DNA of 8,100 nucleotides, taken from positions 1-8,100 of the forward strand of contig JAMOUL010000222.1 in NCBI GenBank assembly GCA_027062035.1, in the 5' to 3' direction. Origin of the DNA: Candidatus Aminicenantota bacterium. GTDB taxonomy: Bacteria; Acidobacteriota; Aminicenantia; S016-38. The notes beneath the pieces are model-generated. The model searched no databases and was not told the origin of the DNA. It was given only the letters and a program-made list of their open reading frames with translations. Of this stretch, positions 1 to 6,028 are shown in pieces. How positions within the stretch are numbered: position 1 is the stretch's first letter; each line of letters opens with the position of its first letter. Position numbers and translations under genes: made by a program.

Positions 1-94
1 CGAAGAAATACAGTTTTCCATCTGTGAGGGTTCCGTCCACGTCCACCCCTATAAGCTTGATTCCCTTTAATCTCAAAATAGTTCTGTCCTCCAT
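1..94 (-). CDS. kdsC: 3-deoxy-D-manno-octulosonate 8-phosphate phosphatase, N-terminal fragment (cut by window edge)
   Basis: About 31 codons are visible before the window ends. Read from the ATG at 94..92, residues 17-26 are VDVDGTLTDG, the HAD-superfamily motif I in the form typical of KdsC; D18 would be the phosphoaspartyl nucleophile and D20 the general acid/base. KdsC hydrolyses Kdo-8-phosphate to Kdo in the cytoplasm, the step after KdsA. The position directly after kdsD and kdsA supports the call over other small HAD phosphatases. The start is ambiguous. The ATG at 94 overlaps kdsD by 22 nt and leaves 17 residues before the nucleophile, a length I recall as usual for KdsC. An in-frame TTG at 76..74 forms a TTGA overlap with the kdsD stop and has GGAGGA 10 nt upstream. 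The rest of the gene lies outside the window. Confidence 0.88.
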   Translation of the reverse strand, partial: MEDRTILRLKGIKLIGVDVDGTLTDGKLYFF

Positions 95-1032
95 AGGTCA
101 TGCAGATGAATAAGTCCTTCCAGTTTTCCCTTTTTATCAGGGACCAGAAGACAGGTTATCTTTCTTTCTTCCATTATCCTTAATGCCTTGGTGGCAAGTT
201 CTTCCCCATCTATTGTGACTGGATTGGGGGTCATTATTTCCTGGGCAGTTTTTTCGACAATGGACTCGAACCTGAGCAGGGCTCTTCTCAGATCCCCGTC
301 GGTAATTACACCCAATAGTCTTCCTTTAGAATCAACAACAGCAGCGGTTCCAAACCCTTTCTCGCTCATCACCTTAATTACCCGATCCATATGATCGGTG
401 TTCAGCACCACAGGAAGTTCATCTCCTGTGTGCATGAGATTTTTGACCTTCATCAATCGTTTTCCCAGGGCTCCCCCCGGATGGTATCTTGCGAAGTCGT
501 CCCGGCCAAACCCCCTTTTCACCATTAATGCTACGGCCAATGCATCTCCTATTGCAAGAGCAGCAGTTGTTGAAGCTGTTGGAACAAGACCCAGTGGGGG
601 CGCCTCCCTTTCAATCTCCGCGCTTATCGTTATATCCGCATATCTTCCCAGTGTGGAATTTGTATTTCCAGTAATGGCTATAAGCCTTAACCCCAATCTT
701 TTTATGAAATAAATTAAACGTTTGATTTCTTCTGTTTCTCCGCTGTAGGAAATGGCTATTATTATATCCTCATCTTTGATCATCCCGAGATCCCCGTGTA
801 CTGCATCTGCTGCATGAATGAAAACAGAGGGAGTGCCTGTTGAAGAAAGGGTTGCCGAAATTTTTCTCGCAATCAGTCCTGATTTTCCTATACCTGTAAG
901 GATTATTCTTCCCTTACATTTGTAAATTTCGTCCACTGCCCTTTCAAACTCTTCCCCGAGATGTGCCCTGACCCTTTTCAGAGCTTCCTCTTCTATTCTG
1001 ATAGTCTCCTTACCGGCTTCAAGGATAGTCAT
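73..1032 (-). CDS. kdsD: D-arabinose 5-phosphate isomerase (SIS domain plus two CBS domains)
   Basis: Interconverts D-ribulose 5-phosphate and D-arabinose 5-phosphate, the first committed substrate for Kdo synthesis, in the cytoplasm. The protein has 319 residues from the chosen start (E. coli KdsD has 328). An SIS sugar-isomerase domain covers about residues 35-170, with GIGKSG (47-52), HAADAVHGDLG (73-83) and ISYSGETEE (94-102). Residues matching the E. coli catalytic set (Lys59, Glu111, Glu152, His193) appear to be K50, E102, E143 and H184 (in YHPGG). Two CBS domains follow, about 196-252 (ending ITDGDLRR) and 263-319. The frame also opens at an ATG at 1047, but the ATG at 1032 is preferred: GGGAGG lies 7 nt upstream and the codon forms an ATGA overlap with the kdsA stop. 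The symbol kpsF is used for paralogues in capsule loci; the setting next to kdsA and kdsC favours kdsD. Confidence 0.93.
   Translation of the reverse strand: MTILEAGKETIRIEEEALKRVRAHLGEEFERAVDEIYKCKGRIILTGIGKSGLIARKISATLSSTGTPSVFIHAADAVHGDLGMIKDEDIIIAISYSGETEEIKRLIYFIKRLGLRLIAITGNTNSTLGRYADITISAEIEREAPPLGLVPTASTTAALAIGDALAVALMVKRGFGRDDFARYHPGGALGKRLMKVKNLMHTGDELPVVLNTDHMDRVIKVMSEKGFGTAAVVDSKGRLLGVITDGDLRRALLRFESIVEKTAQEIMTPNPVTIDGEELATKALRIMEERKITCLLVPDKKGKLEGLIHLHDLWRTELF
87..92 (-). promoter_or_regulatory. Possible ribosome binding site GGAGGA for a TTG start of kdsC
   Basis: GGAGGA lies inside the first codons of the longer kdsC reading frame, 10 nt before the TTG at 76..74. The ATG at 94 has no Shine-Dalgarno at a normal distance: the nearest, GAAGGA, is about 20 nt away. 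This makes the TTG a credible alternative start; the spacing is slightly long. Confidence 0.4.
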
Positions 1033-1841
1033 TTCAGAGCCTCCCATATCCTGAGAAGTATTTTAAGATTTTCTTCCACTTTATTTAAGTGCATGGAATT
1101 TGCTCCATCAGAAAGAGCTTCCTCCGGACGGGGGTGAACTTCCATAAAAACCCCATCAGCACCGGATGCTATTCCTGCCTTTGCAATGGTCATTATAAAT
1201 TGGGGTTCTCCCCCGGAACTATTGCCCCGAGCTGAGGGTCGCTGGACCGAGTGGGTGGCGTCTATAACTACGGGATAGCCAGTTTTTTTCATTATGGGGA
1301 TAGACCTGAAGTCCACAACAAGATTGCCGTAGCCGAAGAAAGTTCCCCTCTCAATAAGTACAATTTTGTCTCCACCGGCCCTTTCTATTTTTTCCACCAC
1401 CTTTTCCATATCCTGTGGAGCGAGAAATTGGCCCTTTTTGACGCTCACCGACTTTCCTGTTTTTGCCGCAGCAACCAGCAGGTCTGTTTGTCTGGATAGA
1501 AAGGCAGGGATCTGGATAAGGTCCACCACTTCCGCAGCTTTCTCCGCCTGCCATGGCTCATGTATGTCCGTGGTAATGGGTAGATTCAGCTCCTCCTTCA
1601 CCCTTTTTAAAATTTCTAATCCCTTATCTATTCCAGGGCCCCGAAAGGAATTAATCGATGTCCGGTTGGCCTTGTCAAAGGAGGCTTTAAAAATATAGGG
1701 AATCCCCAGCCTCGATGTTACCTCCTTCATATAACTCCCCACTTCCAGCACCAGTTCAGGGGACTCAATAACGCAGGGACCGGCGATGAGAAAGAATGGC
1801 TCCGAAGGAATGGAAATGGTTCCTATCTTAAACCTTCTCAT
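1029..1841 (-). CDS. kdsA: 3-deoxy-D-manno-octulosonate 8-phosphate synthase, metal-dependent type
   Basis: Condenses phosphoenolpyruvate with D-arabinose 5-phosphate to give Kdo-8-phosphate, in the cytoplasm. The 270-residue protein is a single TIM-barrel of the DAHP/Kdo8P synthase family, near the usual length (about 267-284). Visible motifs are AGPCVIES (20-27), FKASFDKANRTS (51-62), TDIHEPWQAE (91-100), IPAFLSRQTDLL (111-122), KKGQFLAP (135-142) and FGYGNLVVDFRS (169-180). C23, H197 (DATHSV), E234 (FMEVHP) and D245 (LSDGAN) match the metal ligands of the Aquifex-type enzyme. The metal-independent E. coli enzyme has Asn in place of this Cys, so this protein should need a divalent metal. 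The ATG at 1841 overlaps the end of pyrG by 14 nt, with AAGGA 6 nt upstream. The stop overlaps the kdsD start as ATGA. Confidence 0.97.
   Translation of the reverse strand: MRRFKIGTISIPSEPFFLIAGPCVIESPELVLEVGSYMKEVTSRLGIPYIFKASFDKANRTSINSFRGPGIDKGLEILKRVKEELNLPITTDIHEPWQAEKAAEVVDLIQIPAFLSRQTDLLVAAAKTGKSVSVKKGQFLAPQDMEKVVEKIERAGGDKIVLIERGTFFGYGNLVVDFRSIPIMKKTGYPVVIDATHSVQRPSARGNSSGGEPQFIMTIAKAGIASGADGVFMEVHPRPEEALSDGANSMHLNKVEENLKILLRIWEALK
1040..1045 (-). promoter_or_regulatory. Ribosome binding site GGGAGG that decides the kdsD start
   Basis: GGGAGG sits 7 nt before the ATG at 1032..1030, within the last codons of kdsA. It overlaps the upstream in-frame ATG at 1047..1045, so that ATG would lie on the Shine-Dalgarno itself. 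The site therefore supports the shorter kdsD reading frame. Confidence 0.75.
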
Positions 1842-3441
1842 CTCTCTTCCTTTTTGCAGCCCTTACGAATTCGACAAAGAGAGGGTGCGGATTGAAGGGA
1901 GTTGATTTAAACTCCGGGTGAAACTGGCACCCAAGAAACCATGGATGGTCATGAATTTCTATAATTTCTACAAGCCCTGATTCCGGGTGTATACCCGTAA
2001 TTTTTAATCCCTTCTTGACCAGTAACTCCTTGTAGTCCGGGTTAAATTCGTATCTATGTCTATGGCGTTCCCAGATTACGTTCTTCCCATAGGCCTCGTG
2101 GGCCCTGGAGGGTTTTTTAATTTCGCACTTATAAGCCCCCAGCCTCATCGTTCCCCCTAACTGATATACTCCCTTTAAATTGGGAAGAAGAATTAGAACT
2201 TTGTGGGGGGAAGCAGGGTCAAATTCTTCGCTATTGGCCTTTTCCAATCCAGCAACGTGGCGGGAAAACTCTATGGTTGCTATTTGCATTCCCAGGCATA
2301 TCCCGAAATATGGGATTTTATTTTCTCTTGCGTAGCGAGCTGCTTCCACCATTCCTTCTGTTCCCCTTTCGCCAAAACCTCCAGGGACCAGAATAGCAAT
2401 GGAGTCAGAAAGAAGCGCATCCGCTCCTTTATCTATGATCTCCTCTGCTTCTATCCAGCGCTGTTTTACCTTTACATTGTTCGCAATTCCTGCATGGAAA
2501 AGGGCCTCATTAAGACTCTTGTAGGAATCCTTCAGCTTGACATATTTACCCACCATGGTGATTTCCAGTTCATCTTTCAGGCCTTTTATTCTTTTTGTTA
2601 AATTTTCCCATTTTTTAAGGTCCCTCTTTTTTGGGGAAAGGTTTAGTTTTTTAAGGATTTTTGTGTCAAGTCCCTCTGATGCGAAGTTAAGCGGAATTTC
2701 GTATATTGTTTCTACGTCCTTTGCCGTTATTACGTGATCCTCCTTTACATTTGCAAACAGGGCAATTTTACGTTTTATCTCAATGGGAAGGTTTCTGTCT
2801 GAACGACAGAGCACAAAGTCCGGCTGGATTCCAATGGCCCTGAGTTCCTTTACAGAGTGCTGTGTTGGTTTTGTTTTCAACTCCCCTGCTGTAGGAATGT
2901 AAGGTACAAGGGTCAGGTGAACATAAACCACATTCTCTTCCCCCTCCTCAAGGCCTATCTGCCTTATGGCTTCGAGGAAAGGAAGACTCTCTATGTCTCC
3001 AACCGTACCCCCAATTTCAACGATGGAGATGTCAACTTTCCCGTAAAACTTCCTGATGGCGAGCTTAATCTCATCGGTTACGTGGGGAATAACCTGTACA
3101 GTTTTCCCGAGATAATCTCCTCGCCTTTCCTTGTTTATAATTGACCAATATATTTTTCCAGCAGTGTAATTGCTGTCCTTTGTTGTTTGAATGCTTGTAA
3201 AACGTTCATAATGACCAAGATCCAGGTCAGTTTCAGCCCCATCCTCAGTTACATAAACTTCTCCGTGCTGAAAAGGACTGAGGGTGCCGGGGTCAACGTT
3301 AAGATATGGATCTATCTTCTGCATGGAAATCTTTAGCCCCCATGCTTCCATTAGTGCTCCGATGCTTGCTGCGGCCACTCCTTTTCCCAGAGAAGAGACA
3401 ACTCCTCCTGTAACAAAAATGTATTTAGTCTTTGTCGCCAC
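1828..3441 (-). CDS. pyrG: CTP synthase (glutamine-hydrolysing)
   Basis: Aminates UTP to CTP using ATP and glutamine, the last step of pyrimidine nucleotide synthesis. The 537 residues are complete (E. coli has 545). The N-terminal synthetase domain (about 1-270) carries VTGGVVSSLGKG (10-21), KIDPYLNVDPGTLSPFQHGEV (within 42-62) and EIGGTVGDIES (142-152). The C-terminal class I glutamine amidotransferase domain (about 290-530) has the oxyanion loop PGGFGERG (353-360), the nucleophile C382 in GICLGMQ, and the H508/E510 pair in QFHPEF. ERHRHRYEFN (458-467) is also typical of the family. Translation starts at GTG (3441..3439), 6 nt after AAAGGAGG, overlapping kdsB by 17 nt. In a Kdo cluster it supplies the CTP consumed by KdsB and also serves nucleic acid and phospholipid synthesis. 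No leader or attenuator is visible ahead of it, because the upstream sequence is all coding. Confidence 0.98.
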   Translation of the reverse strand: MATKTKYIFVTGGVVSSLGKGVAAASIGALMEAWGLKISMQKIDPYLNVDPGTLSPFQHGEVYVTEDGAETDLDLGHYERFTSIQTTKDSNYTAGKIYWSIINKERRGDYLGKTVQVIPHVTDEIKLAIRKFYGKVDISIVEIGGTVGDIESLPFLEAIRQIGLEEGEENVVYVHLTLVPYIPTAGELKTKPTQHSVKELRAIGIQPDFVLCRSDRNLPIEIKRKIALFANVKEDHVITAKDVETIYEIPLNFASEGLDTKILKKLNLSPKKRDLKKWENLTKRIKGLKDELEITMVGKYVKLKDSYKSLNEALFHAGIANNVKVKQRWIEAEEIIDKGADALLSDSIAILVPGGFGERGTEGMVEAARYARENKIPYFGICLGMQIATIEFSRHVAGLEKANSEEFDPASPHKVLILLPNLKGVYQLGGTMRLGAYKCEIKKPSRAHEAYGKNVIWERHRHRYEFNPDYKELLVKKGLKITGIHPESGLVEIIEIHDHPWFLGCQFHPEFKSTPFNPHPLFVEFVRAAKRKRDEKV

Positions 3442-4132
3442 AGATAACCTCCTTTGCTTTTCTTAAATCTTCTGGTGTATCAACGGAAATAAGTTGCCCA
3501 TCCCAGGGCAGCATTTTTATTTTTTCGCCATGAAATATGAGGCGCAATTGTTCCAGCTTTTCAGCATTTTCAAGGGGGGAAGCCGGTAATTCGAGATACC
3601 TGAAAAGACCCTCTCTTGAAAATCCGTATATTCCTATATGCTTAAAGTAAGGACCCCCATAGGGAATGGGAGCCCTGGAAAAATAGACCGCGTAGTTTTC
3701 CCTGTTTACAATTACCTTCACCTTATTTGGATCATCCTTTTCATCATTTTCGAGGCCTGAAAAAAGACTGACGAAAGTTTCCCCTTCTTCAAGGGCTGTT
3801 GCCACAAGGTCAATTGCATCTCCTGTTATTAATGGTTCATCCGCCTGAATGTTAATATAGGCATCTGCCTTTATTTTCTTTGCCACTTCCCCGACCCGTT
3901 CAGTTCCACTCCTGCAGTCAGGAGAAGTGAGGATGACCCTCCACCCGAAGCTTTCCACAGTTTTTTTTACTATGGGTGACTCGGTGGCCACCACGATTTT
4001 TTTTAGCCTGGTAGAACTGCTTACCCCTTCCAGCACCCTTATTACCATCGGTTTTCCGCAAATGTCTGCCAGAACCTTTCCCGGAAATCTTGTAGACCCG
4101 TATCTCGCAGGGATTACCCCTAAGATTTCCAT
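3425..4132 (-). CDS. kdsB: 3-deoxy-manno-octulosonate cytidylyltransferase (CMP-Kdo synthetase)
   Basis: Couples Kdo to CTP, giving CMP-Kdo and pyrophosphate. CMP-Kdo is the activated donor that Kdo transferase (WaaA) uses on lipid A. The 235-residue protein is slightly shorter than E. coli KdsB (248). Family motifs are IPARYGSTRFPGK (7-19, nucleotide-binding loop), CRSGTERVGE (73-82), NIQADEPLI (94-102, with D98 as the likely Mg ligand), YFSRAPIPY (150-158), HIGIYGF (165-171), LEQLRLI (193-199) and VDTPEDL (217-223, with D218 as a likely second metal ligand). The pyrophosphorylase-type fold is cytoplasmic. The ATG at 4132 overlaps the bactofilin gene by 13 nt, and AAGGGAGA lies 10 nt upstream. 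pyrG, which makes its co-substrate CTP, follows directly with a 17 nt overlap. Confidence 0.97.
   Translation of the reverse strand: MEILGVIPARYGSTRFPGKVLADICGKPMVIRVLEGVSSSTRLKKIVVATESPIVKKTVESFGWRVILTSPDCRSGTERVGEVAKKIKADAYINIQADEPLITGDAIDLVATALEEGETFVSLFSGLENDEKDDPNKVKVIVNRENYAVYFSRAPIPYGGPYFKHIGIYGFSREGLFRYLELPASPLENAEKLEQLRLIFHGEKIKMLPWDGQLISVDTPEDLRKAKEVICGDKD
3448..3455 (-). promoter_or_regulatory. Strong ribosome binding site AAAGGAGG for pyrG
   Basis: AAAGGAGG lies 6 nt before the GTG at 3441..3439, within the last codons of kdsB. It is one of the best Shine-Dalgarno matches in the window and fixes the GTG as the pyrG start; there is no nearby in-frame ATG. Confidence 0.8.
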
Positions 4133-4488
4133 ACTTTGTCGATCTCCCTTGAAACTTCTTCCCTGGGAAGAACCTTGGCGCTTCCCTTGAAGACAGCCCC
4201 TTCTTTAATGGATAACACAGGGGTTATTACATCCGCCTCAAGGCGAGCTGAATCCTCTATTTTTACTCCCTTCTTTGCGCAGATTCTTCCCTTTGCTCTT
4301 CCGCTTATTATGATTTCATTTACAAGAACTTCTCCTTCAATTTCCCCGGTTTTTCCCACAATTATATCGGAAAGACTCTTTATTTTACCCTTTACCTTAC
4401 CATCAATCCTTAAGGGGTTTTTGGCCACTATGTCACCGTTTATCTCCACCCCCTGGTCTATGTATCCTAAAAATGGGGATTCGTTCAT
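4120..4488 (-). CDS. Bactofilin (polymer-forming cytoskeletal protein, DUF583 family)
   Basis: A 122-residue protein built almost entirely of a bactofilin domain (about 12-105). Short repeats of Gly/Ile/Val with Lys/Glu, such as LRIDGKVKGKI, IIVGKTGEIEGEV, IIISGRAKGRI and LSIKEGAVFKG, fit a right-handed beta-helix of about six turns. F100 in GAVFKG matches the C-terminal Phe region important for polymerisation in Caulobacter bactofilin. The flanking tails are short and there is no transmembrane segment or signal peptide, so it is probably cytoplasmic; bactofilins form filaments on the inner membrane and at poles. The ATG overlaps the parB stop as ATGA and has a perfect AGGAGG 6 nt upstream, so it should be well translated together with parB. 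In Myxococcus, bactofilins scaffold the ParABS system through PadC; no PadC is visible here. The partner and exact role are inference. Confidence 0.92.
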   Translation of the reverse strand: MNESPFLGYIDQGVEINGDIVAKNPLRIDGKVKGKIKSLSDIIVGKTGEIEGEVLVNEIIISGRAKGRICAKKGVKIEDSARLEADVITPVLSIKEGAVFKGSAKVLPREEVSREIDKVWKS

Positions 4489-5273
4489 GAAGCGCCTCCT
4501 CTCAAAATCTCAATTAATCTGGACAATTCTTCTCTGTCTCTAAAATAAATTTTCAGGTATTTCTGTCCTACCACAACCTTTGTTCCAAGATGTTGAGAAA
4601 GGGTCTCCTCGAGAACTTTCTGTTCCGGAGGTTTTTTGCCCTTTTCTTTTCTCGCTACTTCCTCCACTTCCCTTACGCTGAGGTTTCTCCTTTTTATTTT
4701 TTCGAAAACCTCCATCATTTTTTTGGGATCGTTTATGGAAAGAAGTGCCCTTGCCTGTCCGGTATTTATTTCACCCCTGTGAAGAGCTTCCTTTATTTTC
4801 TCCGGGAGCTTTAGAAGTCTTAGCAGGTTTGTAACTGTGGAGCGGTCCATGCCAGAGATCTTTGCGAGCTCCTCGTGGGTCAGGTTGTATTCCCTTCTCA
4901 GTTTATCAAGGTCTTCAGCCAGCTCCAGGGGGGAGAGGTCGTCCCTCATAACATTTTCCACCAGGGTGATAACGGCTGACTCCCTGTCGTCAATGTTCTT
5001 TATAATAGCAGGGATCCTCTTTAAGCCTGCTTTTATCGCAGCTCTCCATCTTCTTTCGCCCGCTATTAAAGTAAAACCTTCCTGGTCCTTTCGTAAAAGA
5101 ACCGGTTGTAGAACCCCGCTCTGTTTTATTGACTCTGCCAGTTCATCGATTCCGGTAAAATCCCTTCTTGTCTGGAAGGGGTTGGGTTTAATCATGGAAA
5201 CATCTACATAGAGAAGTTCCCCTTCCTTTTCCTCCAGAAGGTCCAGCAGACCCTTTCCTAAACCTCTTTTCAT
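4485..5273 (-). CDS. parB: Chromosome partitioning protein ParB (Spo0J-type, CTP-dependent DNA clamp)
   Basis: Binds centromere-like parS sites, loads CTP and slides as a clamp to build the partition complex moved by ParA. The 262 residues fit chromosomal ParB proteins. The N-terminus (MKRGLGKGL) carries the basic/Leu motif that contacts and stimulates ParA. The ParB/Srx CTPase domain (about 21-112) contains NPFQTRR (31-37), LIAGERRWRAA (69-79) and ENVMRDDLSPLE (106-117). The last differs from the common ENLQRE..P.E form at the Leu and Gln positions. A helix-turn-helix follows at about 133-157 (ELAKISGMDRSTVTNLLRLL). The C-terminal dimerisation domain is about 220-258. The ATG overlaps the parA stop as ATGA; AAGGAG lies 11 nt upstream. 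Chromosomal rather than plasmid origin is supported by the mnmG-rsmG neighbours. Confidence 0.97.
   Translation of the reverse strand: MKRGLGKGLLDLLEEKEGELLYVDVSMIKPNPFQTRRDFTGIDELAESIKQSGVLQPVLLRKDQEGFTLIAGERRWRAAIKAGLKRIPAIIKNIDDRESAVITLVENVMRDDLSPLELAEDLDKLRREYNLTHEELAKISGMDRSTVTNLLRLLKLPEKIKEALHRGEINTGQARALLSINDPKKMMEVFEKIKRRNLSVREVEEVARKEKGKKPPEQKVLEETLSQHLGTKVVVGQKYLKIYFRDREELSRLIEILRGGAS
4495..4500 (-). promoter_or_regulatory. Ribosome binding site AGGAGG for the bactofilin gene
   Basis: A perfect AGGAGG lies 6 nt before the bactofilin ATG (4488..4486), inside the last codons of parB. Together with the ATGA stop/start overlap it fixes the start and suggests strong coupled translation. 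Confidence 0.8.
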
Positions 5274-6028
5274 CTTCCCAGCATCTCCTTTGCAAGATTA
5301 AGATAAGCCTGGGCACCCTTTGAACGTATGTCGTAAAGAATTATGGGCTTACCATAACTCGGGGCCTCGCTTAATCTAATGTTTCTTGGAATTACCGTTT
5401 TAAACACCTTTCCAGGGAAAAATTTTCGGGCTTCCATTTCCACCTGCCTTGAAAGCACAGTCCTATCATCATGCATGGTAATAAGCACTCCCTCTATTTC
5501 CAGGGAGGGATTGTAGCGTTTCTGCACCTTCTTTACCATGGATAACAGGTCGGATAGTCCTTCCAGAGCAAAATATTCGCTTTGAAGGGGGATTATTACC
5601 GAATCCGCTGCTATCAAAGAGCTGAGCGTCAGATATCCCATGGATGGGGGACAATCCAGGAAGACAAAGTCAAAATCTTCCTTTATCTCGTGGATTCTGT
5701 TTCGGAGAAGAGTTTCCCCTCCCTCCTCTGACATCAGTTCTACTTCTGCGGCAAGCATATTTGGAGAGGAGGGTAAGAGCTTGAGAAACCGGATCTCTGT
5801 TTCCTTTATAGCGTCCTTCCAGTCTGCCTTTCTCAGGAGGATTTCGATTATGGATTTGTTGTCTTCCCTCTTATTAAAGCCAGCTGCGGTGGTGGCATTT
5901 CCCTGTGGGTCCATATCCACTATGAGCACCTTTTTTTCCGCGAGACTCAAAGATGCTCCCAGGTTTACTGCGGTTGTAGTTTTTCCTACCCCGCCTTTTT
6001 GATTAGCTATTGCAATTATCTTTCCCAT
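5270..6028 (-). CDS. parA: Chromosome partitioning ATPase ParA (Soj-type)
   Basis: An ATP-dependent, non-specific DNA-binding ATPase. Its dimers on the nucleoid pull ParB-parS complexes apart, and in some bacteria it also tunes DnaA. The 252 residues are complete and lack the N-terminal HTH extension of type Ia plasmid ParAs, as in chromosomal Soj. The deviant Walker A is KGGVGKTTT (11-19), with signature K11 and K16. Walker A' VDMDPQGN (37-44) has the hydrolysis Asp D40, and Walker B is FVFLDCPPS (121-129). MHDDRTVLSRQV (185-196) matches the basic DNA-binding region, and IPRNIRLSEAPSYGKPI (213-229) is a family hallmark. The ATG at 6028 overlaps rsmG by 26 nt and has no clear Shine-Dalgarno, so translation may depend on ribosomes finishing rsmG. 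The N-terminus MGKIIAIANQKGG is standard, so I keep this start. Confidence 0.97.
   Translation of the reverse strand: MGKIIAIANQKGGVGKTTTAVNLGASLSLAEKKVLIVDMDPQGNATTAAGFNKREDNKSIIEILLRKADWKDAIKETEIRFLKLLPSSPNMLAAEVELMSEEGGETLLRNRIHEIKEDFDFVFLDCPPSMGYLTLSSLIAADSVIIPLQSEYFALEGLSDLLSMVKKVQKRYNPSLEIEGVLITMHDDRTVLSRQVEMEARKFFPGKVFKTVIPRNIRLSEAPSYGKPIILYDIRSKGAQAYLNLAKEMLGR

Noticed and set aside
398..712. 104-residue open frame on the plus strand inside kdsD
   Set aside because: It is a shadow of the conserved SIS-domain coding sequence, with no ribosome binding site or family motif.
2203..2601. 132-residue open frame on the plus strand inside pyrG
   Set aside because: No recognisable domain and a Cys/Phe/Ser-rich shadow composition; pyrG on the other strand is intact with all catalytic residues.
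2707..2717. TGTTTCTACGT, resembling half of a parS site
   Set aside because: It has an inserted base and no matching second half-palindrome, and it lies in conserved pyrG codons, so chance is the simpler explanation.
2725..2745. TTACGTGATC core, considered as a degenerate parS
   Set aside because: The flanks do not form the required inverted repeat and too few positions agree with the consensus.
4120..4132. Terminator or promoter between the segregation genes and the Kdo genes
   Set aside because: The genes overlap by 13 nt and I see no GC-rich hairpin followed by a T-run, nor a convincing -35/-10 pair; any promoter here would have to be shown experimentally.
4136..4543. 135-residue open frame on the plus strand, longer than the bactofilin it covers
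   Set aside because: It is antisense to the bactofilin repeats, with biased Ser/Phe/Ile/Pro composition from complementing Gly/Asp/Lys codons. The minus frame has family motifs, a perfect ribosome binding site and a tight junction to parB.
5640..6002. 120-residue open frame on the plus strand inside parA
   Set aside because: It mirrors the conserved ParA ATPase codons; the Ser/Phe-rich translation matches no family I know.
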